Below, piece by piece: positions 1-10,984 of a stretch of DNA of 64,000 bases (position 1 is its first letter; each line of letters starts with the position of its first letter). A model generated the notes under the pieces. That model did not search any database, was not told the DNA's origin, and worked only from the letters and a program-made list of their open reading frames with translations. The stretch is taken from assembly GCA_001574975.1 (NCBI GenBank), contig KQ965748.1:279460-343459 (forward strand), written 5' to 3'. This DNA is from Gonapodya prolifera JEL478. Its lineage: Eukaryota; Monoblepharomycota; Monoblepharidomycetes; Monoblepharidales; Gonapodyaceae. A program made the position numbers and the translations under genes.

Positions 1-767
1 TGCAGCGGTTCGGAGAGGAACCTTGTGAACAACGCATGCTGAAAAACGGGTTCGATTTCGTTTGGGCGTTTGGTGCAACGTAGGTGGTGCACGGCGCGAA
101 AAATGGACCGCGACGGAACAGAAAGGCTCGGTGTCGTTCCTTGTGAGTAAATTTGCCTTCCCATTGCTCGTCAGCTCTCCTTTTCGCTCACATATCCCTG
201 CTATCTCCTTCACTGCGACACCAAAGTCGGCGCACTCAAGGCCCTCACATCTTTAGACAGTGATCGTGATCGACGTTCCAGCGGCCTGCCTCATGTTCCA
301 CCAAAAGCGTCATCGGACACTTTATCACCAAGAGGAGGAAATTGGAAATTGAGTTAAATTCTGCATCCTCAACTAATTTTATGTGCTATGATATGTTTTA
401 GAAGACAGCAAGAAATGCAATTTTGAGTAGTGTGGCATAACCCAGTTGATCTTCAAAGAGGCAATCCAACAAGTCTTGCTGGAAAGAGGTATCACGTTTG
501 TTTGTGAGTTAGTGGTGCCGTCACGCAGCAAACCTCAGTTCCTATATGCGATGAGTCTCACCACTAAGTACACTGGTCACCAAGTCACGTTCATTCCAGT
601 AAAGTTTCAAACAAGTTTCAAACAGTTATACGAGGGGAATACCGACTTGCTAAGCTAAAAGGCGTCCTTTGCTGCCGAATTTTCGTTTAGACGATGTTAT
701 CTTTTCGTAGTAGTTGGGTATATAATTTTACAGAGCTCCAGGCGGATCATCAAAATGACGGAGACCA
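1..767. other. No gene resolved at left edge
   Basis: I see only short open frames without a convincing start, splice pattern or recognisable domain. The stretch around 300-450 is relatively A+T-rich and may hold the 3' flank of the BTG-family gene that ends at 768. The window edge could also cut a gene lying to the left. Confidence 0.4.
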
Positions 768-2033
768 TCACGCCCCCACAACAACAAGACTATCAAAGCC
801 CTTTTCATTATTCTCCACGTCGCTCGACACATCGGCTTTGACTGCGGACCGAACATCCACAATAGGCTTGACCGGCGATACGGACCTCGCAGTTCCTTCC
901 GAATGCGTAAGGTCGTCGTCCTCGGCCGACGCCATTCCACTCTCGGTGTCTGACGTTGCACCCGAGAGCGTCGTAGAAGAGTCCGACATAGGTTCCGGAG
1001 ATGGTGACTGGGAGTACCGAAAGCGTGGCGGAACGTAGGCGGCTGCAAAGCTTCCCTGAGCTGGCACTTGGGCCCCGGTAGTCTCAGTGACCTTCGACTG
1101 CCACTTGGTGCGGGTCTGGGAGGAGGCAGGGGTGGGGCGGCGATCGGAAGTGACTGGTCGGGCAGGTAAGGTGTGCACCAACGCTTGTCTCGGCGCACCT
1201 TGGGCCGGAGTGAGCGGTGCGACCCGAGGGGGCTTCATTACGCGCGATGAGACTTTTGCGGCCTTCCTTGCTGCTGGACTTCGTTCGGATCCATCCCTGG
1301 GAAGGACCCCAGTTGTTCCAAGAGCTTTCACGTCACGGACCTTCTCCCCAGGATGCCCTTGGCGACGCAGCAGATCTGCGGTGCCTCGAGCGGAAATAAA
1401 CACCGTGAATATGCTCCCAGTGCTTCCCACGCGGTACGAGACGCAGCCTGGGTCGATCCACAACACGAAGTCGCGAGGGAAGCAAGATACGGCGTCAGAG
1501 CGCTGGATAGAGGCGCAATCGGACGCTTGGAGTAGAATATCATCGACTATATTTGTATAATTTGGCGCAATTGGTCAGCTTGGTTCACTGTACTCTCACG
1601 ATGAAGTTCGGTTATCCTGCACTCCACTCTTGCTCACAATCCAGAGAACCGCGAGAGATTCTGGATGTTCGTGTACCAACATCCTCACAATTCGACTCAA
1701 ATCGTTTGTGATTAGAACGTCGGACAGGAATCCAGGCTCGTCGGCGGTGAACAGTCCGAAGACGAATGTTCCATCTCTCCATTGTCGCCAAGTCATCGAC
1801 TGGCTTAAGCGCCAGGAGACACACTCACCGTCATCAAACGAGCATATTGCTCTGTACGCGTTCCCTCGCACCGGCTCACCGGGATACCAATGATTCTCGA
1901 AGCGACCGAGAAGCAACTGTTCCAGCGAGGAGCGGAATACGGCGAGCTGCGATGCAGACGCGTGGGTCGAGAGATAGCGAGAGAGAAAGTCCGAGGCGCG
2001 CGTGAGCTCGATGGGCACCGCCGGGGGACCCAT
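768..2033 (-). CDS. BTG/Tob family (anti-proliferative) protein
   Basis: The N-terminal exon (start at 2033) encodes the first half of a BTG domain: a helical start (FLSRYLSTHASASQ), then a block with HWYPGEP followed by NAYRAI, matching the family's HW(Y/F)P-x-P-x(K)G-x-x-YR(C/A)I box. The second half (about 1540-1400) has LWIDPGCVSYRVG, the family's LW(V/I)DP-x-x-VSYR(I/L)G box. The exons are joined across an acceptor near 1547 (TATAG). The donor is probably the GTGAGT after FDDG near 1828, though an extra exon between is possible because the frame stays open. The C-terminal half is Ser/Pro-rich and disordered and ends at 768. In animals BTG/Tob proteins bridge the CCR4-NOT deadenylase (Caf1) to mRNA-bound factors. 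A role in mRNA decay here is inferred from the family. I am confident of the domain and less so of the exact middle splice. Confidence 0.8.
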
Positions 2034-2672
2034 CTCTGTGCCGAGACGTCAGGGGCTGACCACGGCAACAAGCACTTGCGAAAAAAAATTAGGAGATACG
2101 AAGCGAGTGTCAAACAAGCGAACCTTTGCGATTTGGGATATAGAATATCAAAGATCACGTGTAGTCTGGAAGAGCCCGGTGACTTGGGTGGGGTGCCACT
2201 TTGCTTGTATGCTCGGGCCCGCCCACCGACTGGAAAATTTTGGTACTTTCAGTCAATTTCCACAATTTCGCCGAGATTTCGAGAGATTCGTCAAGTGTTC
2301 AATCAAGGACACGTGACTCTCTTGTTGCTGCGGTTGGACCAAACCACTCCTTGTTCGAAACGGGAGTGCACAAGCGTCAAAACGATTGGAGAGTCAAAGG
2401 CAAAATCAGATTAGAGTACAAATGAGCTTAAGTACATCTGAATAAACATCATTTATCTCCAATTATCTTCGCCACTAATTCAGTGTTCCATGAACGGTAG
2501 AACTCCAAATCGGCAGAACATTCAACACTCCTTTTGGTTTCCCCCCTTGATTCTTCCACAGCCGACGTCTCACCTTTGGTCGCATCCAATCGTAGATCGA
2601 TTGTCTTATCAAGACTAAGAGCATTCTACTCCTCCCCATCTCCAAATTCTCCGTGAAATCAATCTACGGAAC
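2034..2672. other. Intergenic, divergent promoters
   Basis: Lies between the start of the BTG-family gene and the F-box-like remnant. It has pyrimidine-rich stretches near 2530-2570 but no gene I can support. Confidence 0.4.
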
Positions 2673-4301
2673 ATGTCATCCATCCAGAACTTAAACATCG
2701 CAAATGCCCTCCAGAAAACGTCGATCACTCAACCACAGAACCATACCTCATCATCTGCACCATGCTCAGTCTTGGAGTCTAAGCCCATTGAGGTTCTTCA
2801 CCGAATTGCGCAACTTCTCGATCCCAAAGCATTTGGTTGCTTTTCCCGCACCTCACACCGAACTCAGAACTCAGTGCTGTCAGCGATCCCTGGGTGCCCA
2901 AACGGGGAAGCCGTGGTGTGCTGCACGCTTTCCGTGTCTTTCGAGCGTGAATCTAGGAAGTTCTTTGCATTCTTGAACAAAATATTCGACTTCATCTCAG
3001 AGCAAAATGGGCACAATGGTGCTCGCCTTCTTTAGTCTTCAAATCAAGCCAGTGTTCGGGTTCGCGTGGGGGAGTTGGCTGGGAGCAATGACATCGAAAC
3101 CTTGATCGCCAGAGCTGTTTTTCGGGCCGGAATACAATCAGGTCGCGCGTCGGATACGACTCCATTTCCAGAAAGATCGACTTTTGCTTGGATTACTGGA
3201 TGGGTCACCCCTCGCCGCCGGTGTCATATGCTGCATTTATGAACAACCTTTGTCGGGCGCTTGCAAACGCCGCAAACTTTGCAAACGCCGCAAACTTTGC
3301 AAACACCAAGGAGAATCTCACCGAAATGGAACTTGGAGGGTCATTTGCATTCAAGTACCTCCAACACGCCGTCCGTCAAGCGAGCCTTCCACTTGGACTC
3401 GTGTTGCGAAGATTTCCGTTATTCCAAGGGTTTTGGAACGTTCTATTTCTTCGCGACCACTAACGGGGTGTGCTTATCAAAATCTTGAAGTACCTTCCGA
3501 ATGCCCGGAAAATCCGCGGACTCTGTTTACTGGCCATGAACATGACGCAATCGTTTCGCCAGGAGTTAACAGTTGAGAGGAGGTCACTTGTGACATCAGT
3601 TCTCGTCCGATATCTGGATACTTGGGAATACATACCTGTATCGTACGGATGGCCGAATGCACTCTTTTGGACTGTAGGAGTGTTTCCCAATGTACAGGAG
3701 CTTGGAATTTTCATCATCGGCGAAGATTGTACTGCAGAGAAGGGACGGCACAACTTCCGTCTTTCTCTCGGCGTCTCTGGTGATCGTTTTGCGAATACTC
3801 CCCCATTTGCGTGTGCTACATTTGGACCTGCCAGCACGTCGCAGGGGTGGATCGGGTTACAAGCAACCCAAGGACCAAGGTGATTTCCTTCTTTGGCTCA
3901 AAAAAGCAGCACCAAACATCTGCACGATCTACCCGACGCTTCGCATTTGGGTTGTACAATGCGAGCTCAAGTTCAGGGCATAGTGCGTTATGGTGGCGGA
4001 AAAGACAACGACGCATCTAGCCGGGAGACTGATGAAGGTGGCTCCAAATGGCTGTGAGATTGTGCTCAAACGGATCGAAACGTTCTTGATCAAGCCGCTG
4101 AAGCGGGAAGTGCTGGGATTGGACACTGAGTCAGAATACACCCCAGACGGAGACATCAGTGTTGACTCGGAAATGGAAGGAGAGTGTGACATGGACTCTG
4201 AGACTGGGCAAATCCGCGGAGACGCGATGGGCGCTGAGGGGGGAATCATGAGCAAGTTGGCGGCAATGCGTATAAAATTGAGCATCGAGCCGTACGATTG
4301 A
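2673..4301 (+). pseudogene. Decayed F-box/LRR-like gene
   Basis: The first open piece (2673-3035) contains SKPIEVLHRIAQLLDPKAF, which resembles the start of an F-box. Downstream, frame pieces have the spaced-leucine style of fungal F-box proteins with LRR-like C-termini (for example ILKYLPNARKIRGL near 3480 and VLRILPHLRVLHLDL near 3780). The pieces do not join into one frame: there is an in-frame TAA at about 3461 inside continuous-looking sequence, a frame change near 3770, and an in-frame TAG at 3981 before a final acidic piece ending at 4301. An 18-bp tandem repeat lies at 3261-3307. F-box proteins bring substrates to SCF ubiquitin ligases. This copy looks degraded, although some breaks could be unrecognised introns. 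Confidence 0.45.
3261..3307. repeat. 18-bp tandem repeat, about 2.5 copies
   Basis: The unit TTGCAAACGCCGCAAACT occurs twice in full and then partly, inside the F-box-like remnant. In one frame it codes a short Ala/Asn/Phe repeat (NAANFA). It looks like a small slippage or unequal-exchange expansion. Confidence 0.85.
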
Positions 4302-4652
4302 GGTTGTGCCGTAACAGAAACAGTCTCGATTTGAATTTTGTAAGAATTCCAATTTGTAAAACCAAGTTCAGTTTGATTTTTTGTGAGATCGCGGTCTAGT
4401 TCAATTCACTTTGTACAGGAGTCCGCGTTTAAAATCCAAGGTCAATACTTCCACATCTTTTTTGCTTTCCTTCTTGGATAAAATGCGGTCTCCGGCCACG
4501 GACAGCCTACAATCACAAGTCAGTTAGCCCCACTCCAAACCGTGCTTCACCACCACAAAAAGCGCTCCTATCGTGCCCTGTAGCGACTGAAAAGTCCGTG
4601 CGATCGTCTTCTGCTTCTTCCCTTCCAGCAAAACACCAAAAGACCACAGCAG
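4302..4652. other. Intergenic promoter region
   Basis: A+T-rich stretch between the F-box-like remnant and the start at 4653. No gene or RNA is recognised. Confidence 0.4.
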
Positions 4653-5666
4653 ATGGTCCGACCAGCGCCTGAGTCTGATGCCCTCGTGAGTGCTTTATCT
4701 ACGAGTATTCTTCGAGCTTTTGACGGCAAGTGACATTGTGGCTACGCTCAGACCCCTTACGAAACCCGACCTCGCAGTTGGACAGCACAGGACGCGAGAT
4801 TGCGGTACAGCCGAGGTAAGCTGAATATCTTTACGATCTACAACGCTTTTAGACGATTAGAGTCCCATCATGTTTCCACAACAGGCGCGACCCAGTTCTT
4901 TGGCAGCGATTCCAGCAATTCGATCGAGAACAGCCGGCCTAGCCAGGATATAGAAGAAGCCAGGCCTCTCCCACCCTTATCTCATTTATGGTTCCGTAAT
5001 GGCCGGCGAATTGCACCCCTCGGGAGGACATCTGGCCGGATGTGGTACCCACCAGAGACGAGTTCGTCGGCATCCACATCCAACTCCCGGTCTGCGGGAA
5101 TGGCGTTTGACCTTTTGCTGGAGGATTCTGACTCAGACAGTAGCACTGATGACGATCACCTCCGGGTCCGGCCAGGTCGGATTGAAAGGGAGGGCAGTGA
5201 GGAGGACTTTCTTAATGCGGATGCCTTGAATGAACTGTTAGCTGAGGACGTTGATGTTTCCACGCCCGTCGACCCACCTCGGTCGTATTTTGAGGACACA
5301 GAGGACGGCATGCAAACTGTAATCCCCGCAGGAGCAGCAGCCGTCACGAGGCGCTGGGCTTACTTTTCAGAAGATGCGGTACCGGCATCGGATAGACCTA
5401 CTTACCCCGCAGCAAGGTACTCCACCGGATGGAATGTAACACCCACATCTCTTTCACGATACTCACTCGACGCAAACGGCAATTGGCTGCCGCAGTCACT
5501 TCGCAGGTTTAGCAGCCTGCGCGAACGGCTGCAGCTGGAGAATTTGGACGCTAATGGCGTTCCTAGACCACGAGGGAACATTACCGGCGCTGGTGTTGGA
5601 GGACCTACGATCGGAATGAAGAGGAAACGGGAAGATGAGGTGCCTTGGTGGGAAGTTGGAAGATAG
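4653..5666 (+). CDS. Disordered acidic/Ser-rich protein, unknown
   Basis: I do not recognise a family. Three exons give one frame of about 292 residues: 4653-4685, 4752-4815 and 4885-5666, with GTGAGT and GTAAGC donors and CAG acceptors. The protein begins MVRPAPESDA, has an acidic Ser/Asp-rich middle (LEDSDSDSSTDDD) and many low-complexity stretches. It ends with a basic cluster KRKRED that could be a nuclear localisation signal, followed by a Trp-containing tail (PWWEVGR). A nuclear regulatory or scaffold role is only a guess from composition. It is transcribed toward RLI1 with about 430 bp between. Confidence 0.6.
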
Positions 5667-6093
5667 GGCGCCTTTCTTTGCCGTCGAGCCACCACTAAGA
5701 AATTTGGACGAGTGAAGGTTAGGATTTCTTGGACTTACATACAACCCGTCTTGGAAGCTGCATTGCCGCGTGTAATTCTCTTGCGCTTTCGTTATTGTTG
5801 ACTTTACTACTGCGTCTCCGGTCCTTGAATTCGGAACTTGATGTAGATCTTATTTCCGAATGTATATTTTTGGAGCTTTTACCTATTTTGCTTCAGCACG
5901 TCCTTCTGTTTCCGAGGAGCTTTGGTCTGCTTGGCTTTTGCAGGTTTCTTCCACAAACCAATTTACTGCCAACACCCGAATCAGCCCTCTGGTCCCACCC
6001 CGCTCCGACATTCCCGTGCACGACTAAACCCGTCGTCAATTTACCCCGTACCTCGCGTCCCTCTCCCCTCCATCGACCTTCACTCGCCCACCC
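5667..6093. other. RLI1 promoter region
   Basis: About 430 bp upstream of RLI1, with pyrimidine-rich tracts (5990-6080) just before the start codon, as is common in highly expressed fungal genes. No separate gene is seen. Confidence 0.4.
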
Positions 6094-8556
6094 ATGTCTG
6101 CTAAGAAGAAAGCCGCGAAAGAGGAGGAGGATGGCGCTTCCAGACTCACTCGTATCGCCCTTGTGAGCTCGGATAAGTGTAAGCCCAAAAAGTGCCGGCA
6201 GGAGTGCAAGAAGTCGTGCCCGGTAGTGAGGATGGGTGAGTTGAAGTTTATGAATCTTGATGTCCCGAGCAATCTTTTACTCGACTGCACCACAGGAAAG
6301 CTCTGTATCGAAGTTGCTCCAGACTCCAAGATTGCATTCATCTCCGAGGAGCTTTGCATTGGTTGCGGTATTTGCGTGAAGAAGTGCCCCTTCGAGGCGA
6401 TTCACATCGTCAACTTGCCGACCAACCTGGACACTCAAACTACCCATCGGTACTCGGCGAACTCGTTCAAGCTCCATCGGATGCCAGTGCCCCGACCAGG
6501 ACAGGTGTTGGGACTTGTGGGGACGAACGGAATTGGAAAGTCTACAGCCTTGAAGATTTTGTCGGGAAAGCTGAAGCCGAATCTCGGACGCTTCACTGTG
6601 AGATTTACAAAGCGATTTACGTGACAATGTCGCGGAGATATTATCCCCTTCTTCGCTCTTTAGAGCCCGCCTGACTGGGAAGACATCCTCAAACACTTCC
6701 GAGGCTCCGAACTGCAAAACTACTTCACCAAAATTCTCGAGGACAACTTGAAGGCTATTATCAAGCCTCAGTACGTGGACCACATTCCCAAGGCCGTGCA
6801 AGGCAAAGTCGGGGAGGTGTTGGAAGGGAAGAGCGAGACCGGGAACAAGGATGATGTTGTCGACCGGCTAGGTGAGTGTTACTGAGCTGATGTGGGCTGT
6901 ATCGATTTGCGGGACCGAACTTATTGTTGGCCTTCGTAGATCTGACGGACGTCTTGGACCGAGATATTGGCGCTTTATCTGGTGGAGAACTTCAGCGATT
7001 CGCCATCAGTATTGTGGCCGTGCAGAGAGCTGATATGTGAGTTGGGCGACTTCGTCTACGTCCGACACGGTTCTAAAGTGACCCTGGAACGGGAATGGTT
7101 ATCCCCGCTGCCACTGTGAAGCTTCATGTTCGACGAACCGTCTTCGTACCTCGACGTTAAGCAGCGTCTGAATGCTGCCCGTATCATTCGCTCCCTCATC
7201 AAGCACGACAAGTAAGTGCACCTCACCTGCCTTTCTCTACGCAGCTCACATGACACGACGCAATCCCAGCTTCATCATCGTGGTTGAGCACGACCTCTCA
7301 GTCCTGGACTACCTGTCCGACTTCATCTGCTGCCTGTACGGCGTGCCTTCCGCGTACGGTGTGGTGACCATGCCCTTCTCGGTTCGTGAGGGCATCAACA
7401 TCTTTTTGGACGGTGTCATCCCGACGGAGAACTTGAGGTTCAGAGACGAAAGTCTTACTTTCCGCCTTGCCGAGACCGCGGACGAGTTGCAGCAGGATAA
7501 GATGCGGCGGTACCGGTACCCCAAGATGTCCAAGTCGATGGGTGAGGATTTGCTACACCGAACGCTCCCACCGACAAGTTCCCTCACCCATACTGTTTGT
7601 AGGATCTTTCCAACTGGACATCGCCGCCGGTGAATTCACCGACTCGGAAATTATCGTCATGCTGGGCGAGAACGGGACGGGCAAGACCACGTTCATCCGG
7701 ATGATGGCCGGCGGTCTTCAACCAGACGGCGACGCCATCATGCCTGAGATGCACGTGTCGTACAAGCCGCAGAAGATTAGTCCCAAGTTCGAGGTGAACT
7801 TGTTTTCGCTCGTGTGGTTAGCTAGTGTGGTCATTGTTTGGTTGTGATATTCAGGACTCGGTCCGAATGTTGTTCCTCAAGCGGATCAAACAGATGTTCA
7901 TGCACCCGCAGTTCAACACCGACGTACTGAAACCTCTCAGCATTGAGAGCATCATCGACCAATCCGTGAGTTTCGTACCTCTCCGCACGCGCCGCCACGA
8001 CGCCTTCCTCTCTTGACGCCTACGGTATTTCTCCAGGTCCAAACCCTCTCCGGTGGAGAACTGCAGCGTGTGGCCATCTGCCTGTGCCTGGGCACGCCCG
8101 CCGAGATCTACCTGATCGACGAGCCGTCGGCGTACTTGGACTCCGAGCAGCGTATTATCGCGGGCAAGGTCATCAAGCGATTCATCCTGCACTCGAAAAA
8201 GACGGCGTTTGTCGTCGAGCACGATTTCATCATGGCCACCTACCTCGCTGACCGCGTTATTGTGTTTGATGGAACACCGAGTATTAAGGCAAGGGCGAAT
8301 GCGTGAGTAGCAGAGGGGCGGTGGTGCGGGGTGTCGCCCCTTCTCTGCAAGAGGGTTGAACTAACCGAACGCCCCCCTTTCAACTCATCACAGCCCGCAA
8401 TCCCTCCTCACAGGCATGAACAAGTTCCTGAAATCCCTGAGCATCACGTTCCGTCGCGACCCGAGCAACTTCCGCCCGCGGATCAACAAGATGGACTCGA
8501 TCAAGGACAAGGAGCAGAAGCTGAGCGGCAACTTCTTCTTCCTCGAGGAGGCGTAG
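6094..8556 (+). CDS. RLI1: ABCE1/Rli1, Fe-S ABC ATPase of ribosome recycling
   Basis: Nine exons (6094-6597, 6664-6871, 6940-7036, 7122-7211, 7270-7541, 7603-7793, 7855-7965, 8037-8302, 8394-8556) join in frame to 633 residues, close to the family's roughly 600. The N-terminus carries the two-cluster ferredoxin domain ([15 protein letters not shown], then [13 protein letters not shown]). Two ABC halves follow, with Walker A GTNGIGKS and GENGTGKT, signature motifs [10 protein letters not shown] and [10 protein letters not shown], and Walker B ending MFDEP and LIDEP. The start MSAKKK is the first ATG in frame before the Fe-S domain. Known role: splits 80S ribosomes after termination with eRF1 or Dom34 and aids initiation; essential and cytosolic. 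All key residues appear intact. Confidence 0.97.
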
Positions 8557-8590
8557 AAGGGGAGGTTGGGTGGTTTTATGCTTGTCGTTG

Positions 8591-10590
8591 GTGTTTGTGC
8601 ACGTATTTTGGTAGCTCGCGCGTCATTGTGTATTGGAGGAGGGAATTTGACGTGATGGCAGAGTTGCACTTTAAATTACTTTGGTTCATTTCACGGTTTT
8701 GGGACTCGCTCGATCGTGTCACAATACTCGGATGCTATGCACCACAATCTAACTCTTACAAAATGCCCAACCACCAAACCACCCCCGCGTCTACTATCTA
8801 CGCAGTCTTCTCCTTGCTCGCCTTCGCACACTTTGTGTTGCTCCGATATTGGGCAAATGCTTTCTCCCCGTTCCACCACCACCACCACCAAGACAACGCA
8901 CTCACACCCCCCCAGGGCACACAGAAAACTCACATTCGGGCGCCCCGCACTGAATCCCCGCAAACTGGCCCCTCTTCTTGGTCTCCTTTAAAATCTCGGG
9001 CTCCTTCCTATCCAGAATCGACTTCATGCCGTAGGAGAATCCCAAGTCCGAGGGGCCGATGAACACCCCGCAACGCCGGGCACGTCCAGGATCTCGTGAG
9101 ATTTTCCACGGCCTGCTTGGTTTCGATCATGGGATTGCTCATGCAGCGCGCGTTGGCGGTCGTTTGGTAGGTTTTGTCAGCGGAGCCGTAGCTGTGCGGT
9201 GGTGGGTGGTCGGGTGTGGGGATGGGGAGGTTGTGAGTGGTGTGAGTGGGTGGTGCTGGGGAACAGGGGCACTGGTGAGACGGACGAAAACGTACAGAGC
9301 TGCACGGATAGGTCCGTTGGAGCGCGCGCCCATCGGAGGGTATTTTCAGTAGGAGACAAAGGCCTCGCAATCCTCCTTGGAGTTGATCATCGGTGCTGCA
9401 ACGTCAGATTTGAGGTTGGACATGAGGGTTTCGGGAGAAGTGAAACTGGACCGGACAACGAACCGATGACTCCGTATGCGCCGGCATCGAGAACTTTGCC
9501 GCAGATGCCGGATTCACTTCTGTAATGAAGAAGGGGCGAGGCAGATTGGCGGGACGATGTCAAAGATGTGTGATTATGTTCAAATTCGTCAGGATTCCAC
9601 GGTCCTTGCCCGCCCGCCCATCGAGCCAGACGTCCACGTCATGAAGATGAGTTCACTAGGTCGCGCTACCTCACTCGTTTCTGATCGCGGTGTCGCCGAT
9701 AGGGATGTATGTAAACCTTCCGCTCGGTTAGACCCTTGTGCATCGCATCCTGCTCTTTCCAATATGGACATAATTCGGGCAAAGCCACACGCTCCGGAAT
9801 ATCTCCACGTGTTCGTGCTCATTCGCTATCAATTCCTCCATGTGAAAGCGTGCACACACCGTGGCACCCTAACGAGGTGAACGACAGGCTTGGCAGACAT
9901 GCCCTGGAAACAGGCGATCGTGGACATGTAGTCCTGGACGTTGTGCTGCATGTCGACGCAGATTGAGTCGAAGCCGCAGCCAGCCATCACCTGTGTGGTG
10001 GAGGGGGTAGGGATGTAATTGTTAATGAGCGAGAGAGCGCGGTGAGGAGGGGCGAGCAAGAGAGCAGATGGCGGCGGAAATCGACAGCGCGCAGCTCTCC
10101 CGTCGACGCAGGGGTAGAATAGAAGGAGCATTTAGGGATGTGAGGAAGAAACACACCTCGGCGGCAAGGGCAGAAGGAATCCGCAGGAACCAGTTGGCGA
10201 TGACGCTGCCCGAGTTCTAGATGTCGAGAATCTTGCCGCCGTGGGACATTTCGTGTGTCTGTGTGTGATGGGAGAGAGTGTGAAGGTGAAGAAGTACAGA
10301 CATTTCCCGCCGCCGCCGAACACCCCAAAGGCCGCAGCACGTTTGGTTGCGAGTCTAGCCCGGAAGCAGAATTCATTCCTGTGTGCAATCGAAGAGTCGA
10401 AAATTCTTCTTTATTTGCCTTGAAAGTGAGAGTACTGTGTGGGCCCAGGCATGTATCATGGGTCAATTCGCACGGCGCTATCCTTGCCAGTACAAGCTTC
10501 CGACCTACAAGCTGCTCCCGCACACTCATGCTGACCGTATACCTCAAGCCCCGCGCTCAGCAGTAGCATTCGCGTCCTGGTCGTCGACCT
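8591..10590. repeat. Tandem duplication, copy 1 (aldolase unit)
   Basis: This segment is similar along its length to 10744-12905. Both carry the same 3'-flank landmark (GTTTGTGCACGTATTTTGG at about 8593 and 10746), the aldolase exons in the same order, the same upstream GTGTGGGCCC patch (10437 and 12777), and the same far edge near a CCTGG/CCAGG-rich patch. Drift is clearly visible, so the duplication is not recent. Confidence 0.85.
8925..10249 (-). pseudogene. HpcH/HpaI-type aldolase, broken copy
   Basis: Exon-by-exon copy of the intact gene at 10985-12598. It starts MSHGGKILDI and then hits an in-frame TAG (10217-10219). The domain core is still readable (MAGCGFDSICVDMQHN, CGKVLDAGAYGVI, MGARSNGPIRAALY), but the conserved His-Gly of DMQHG is now His-Asn. 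There are single-base losses in the exon at about 9060-9100, so the metal-ligand region after MIETKQAV loses frame. About 24 bp coding AIYEKIVT is missing near 8990, and the final exon (beginning NYAISLGF in the intact copy) is absent. This is clear loss of function. Confidence 0.9.
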
Positions 10591-10984
10591 TTCCTTTGTA
10601 CTTTTGGGGGGCGCACGATGGCGCAAATCACGGTTCAAGTGCTAATATGCCCGTGTTTCTGCAAGAGAAAAGCTTGACGTAATTCTGATTTTTCGCGTAT
10701 TAAGTGCTGAGCCCAGAGTTCAAAGGATTTTGGTGTTACGGTAGTGTTTGTGCACGTATTTTGGTGGCTCGCGCGTCATCGTGTATTTGGTGAGGGATTT
10801 TGAAGTGATGGCAGCGTTGCACTTTGAATCTTTTTGGTTCGTTTCACGCTCTCGGGTACCGCTTGCTCGTGTCACAGAACTCGGATGTGTGCCATCCACC
10901 ATGATCCAATTTGTACAAATACCACGTCATACCACCCAACCCATCTCACACCCTCCTCCACCTCCACCTCCACCGGCGGGCGAA

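Noticed and set aside
446-658. 70-codon plus-strand frame near the left edge
   Set aside because: Begins at a non-ATG codon, no domain, no splice context.
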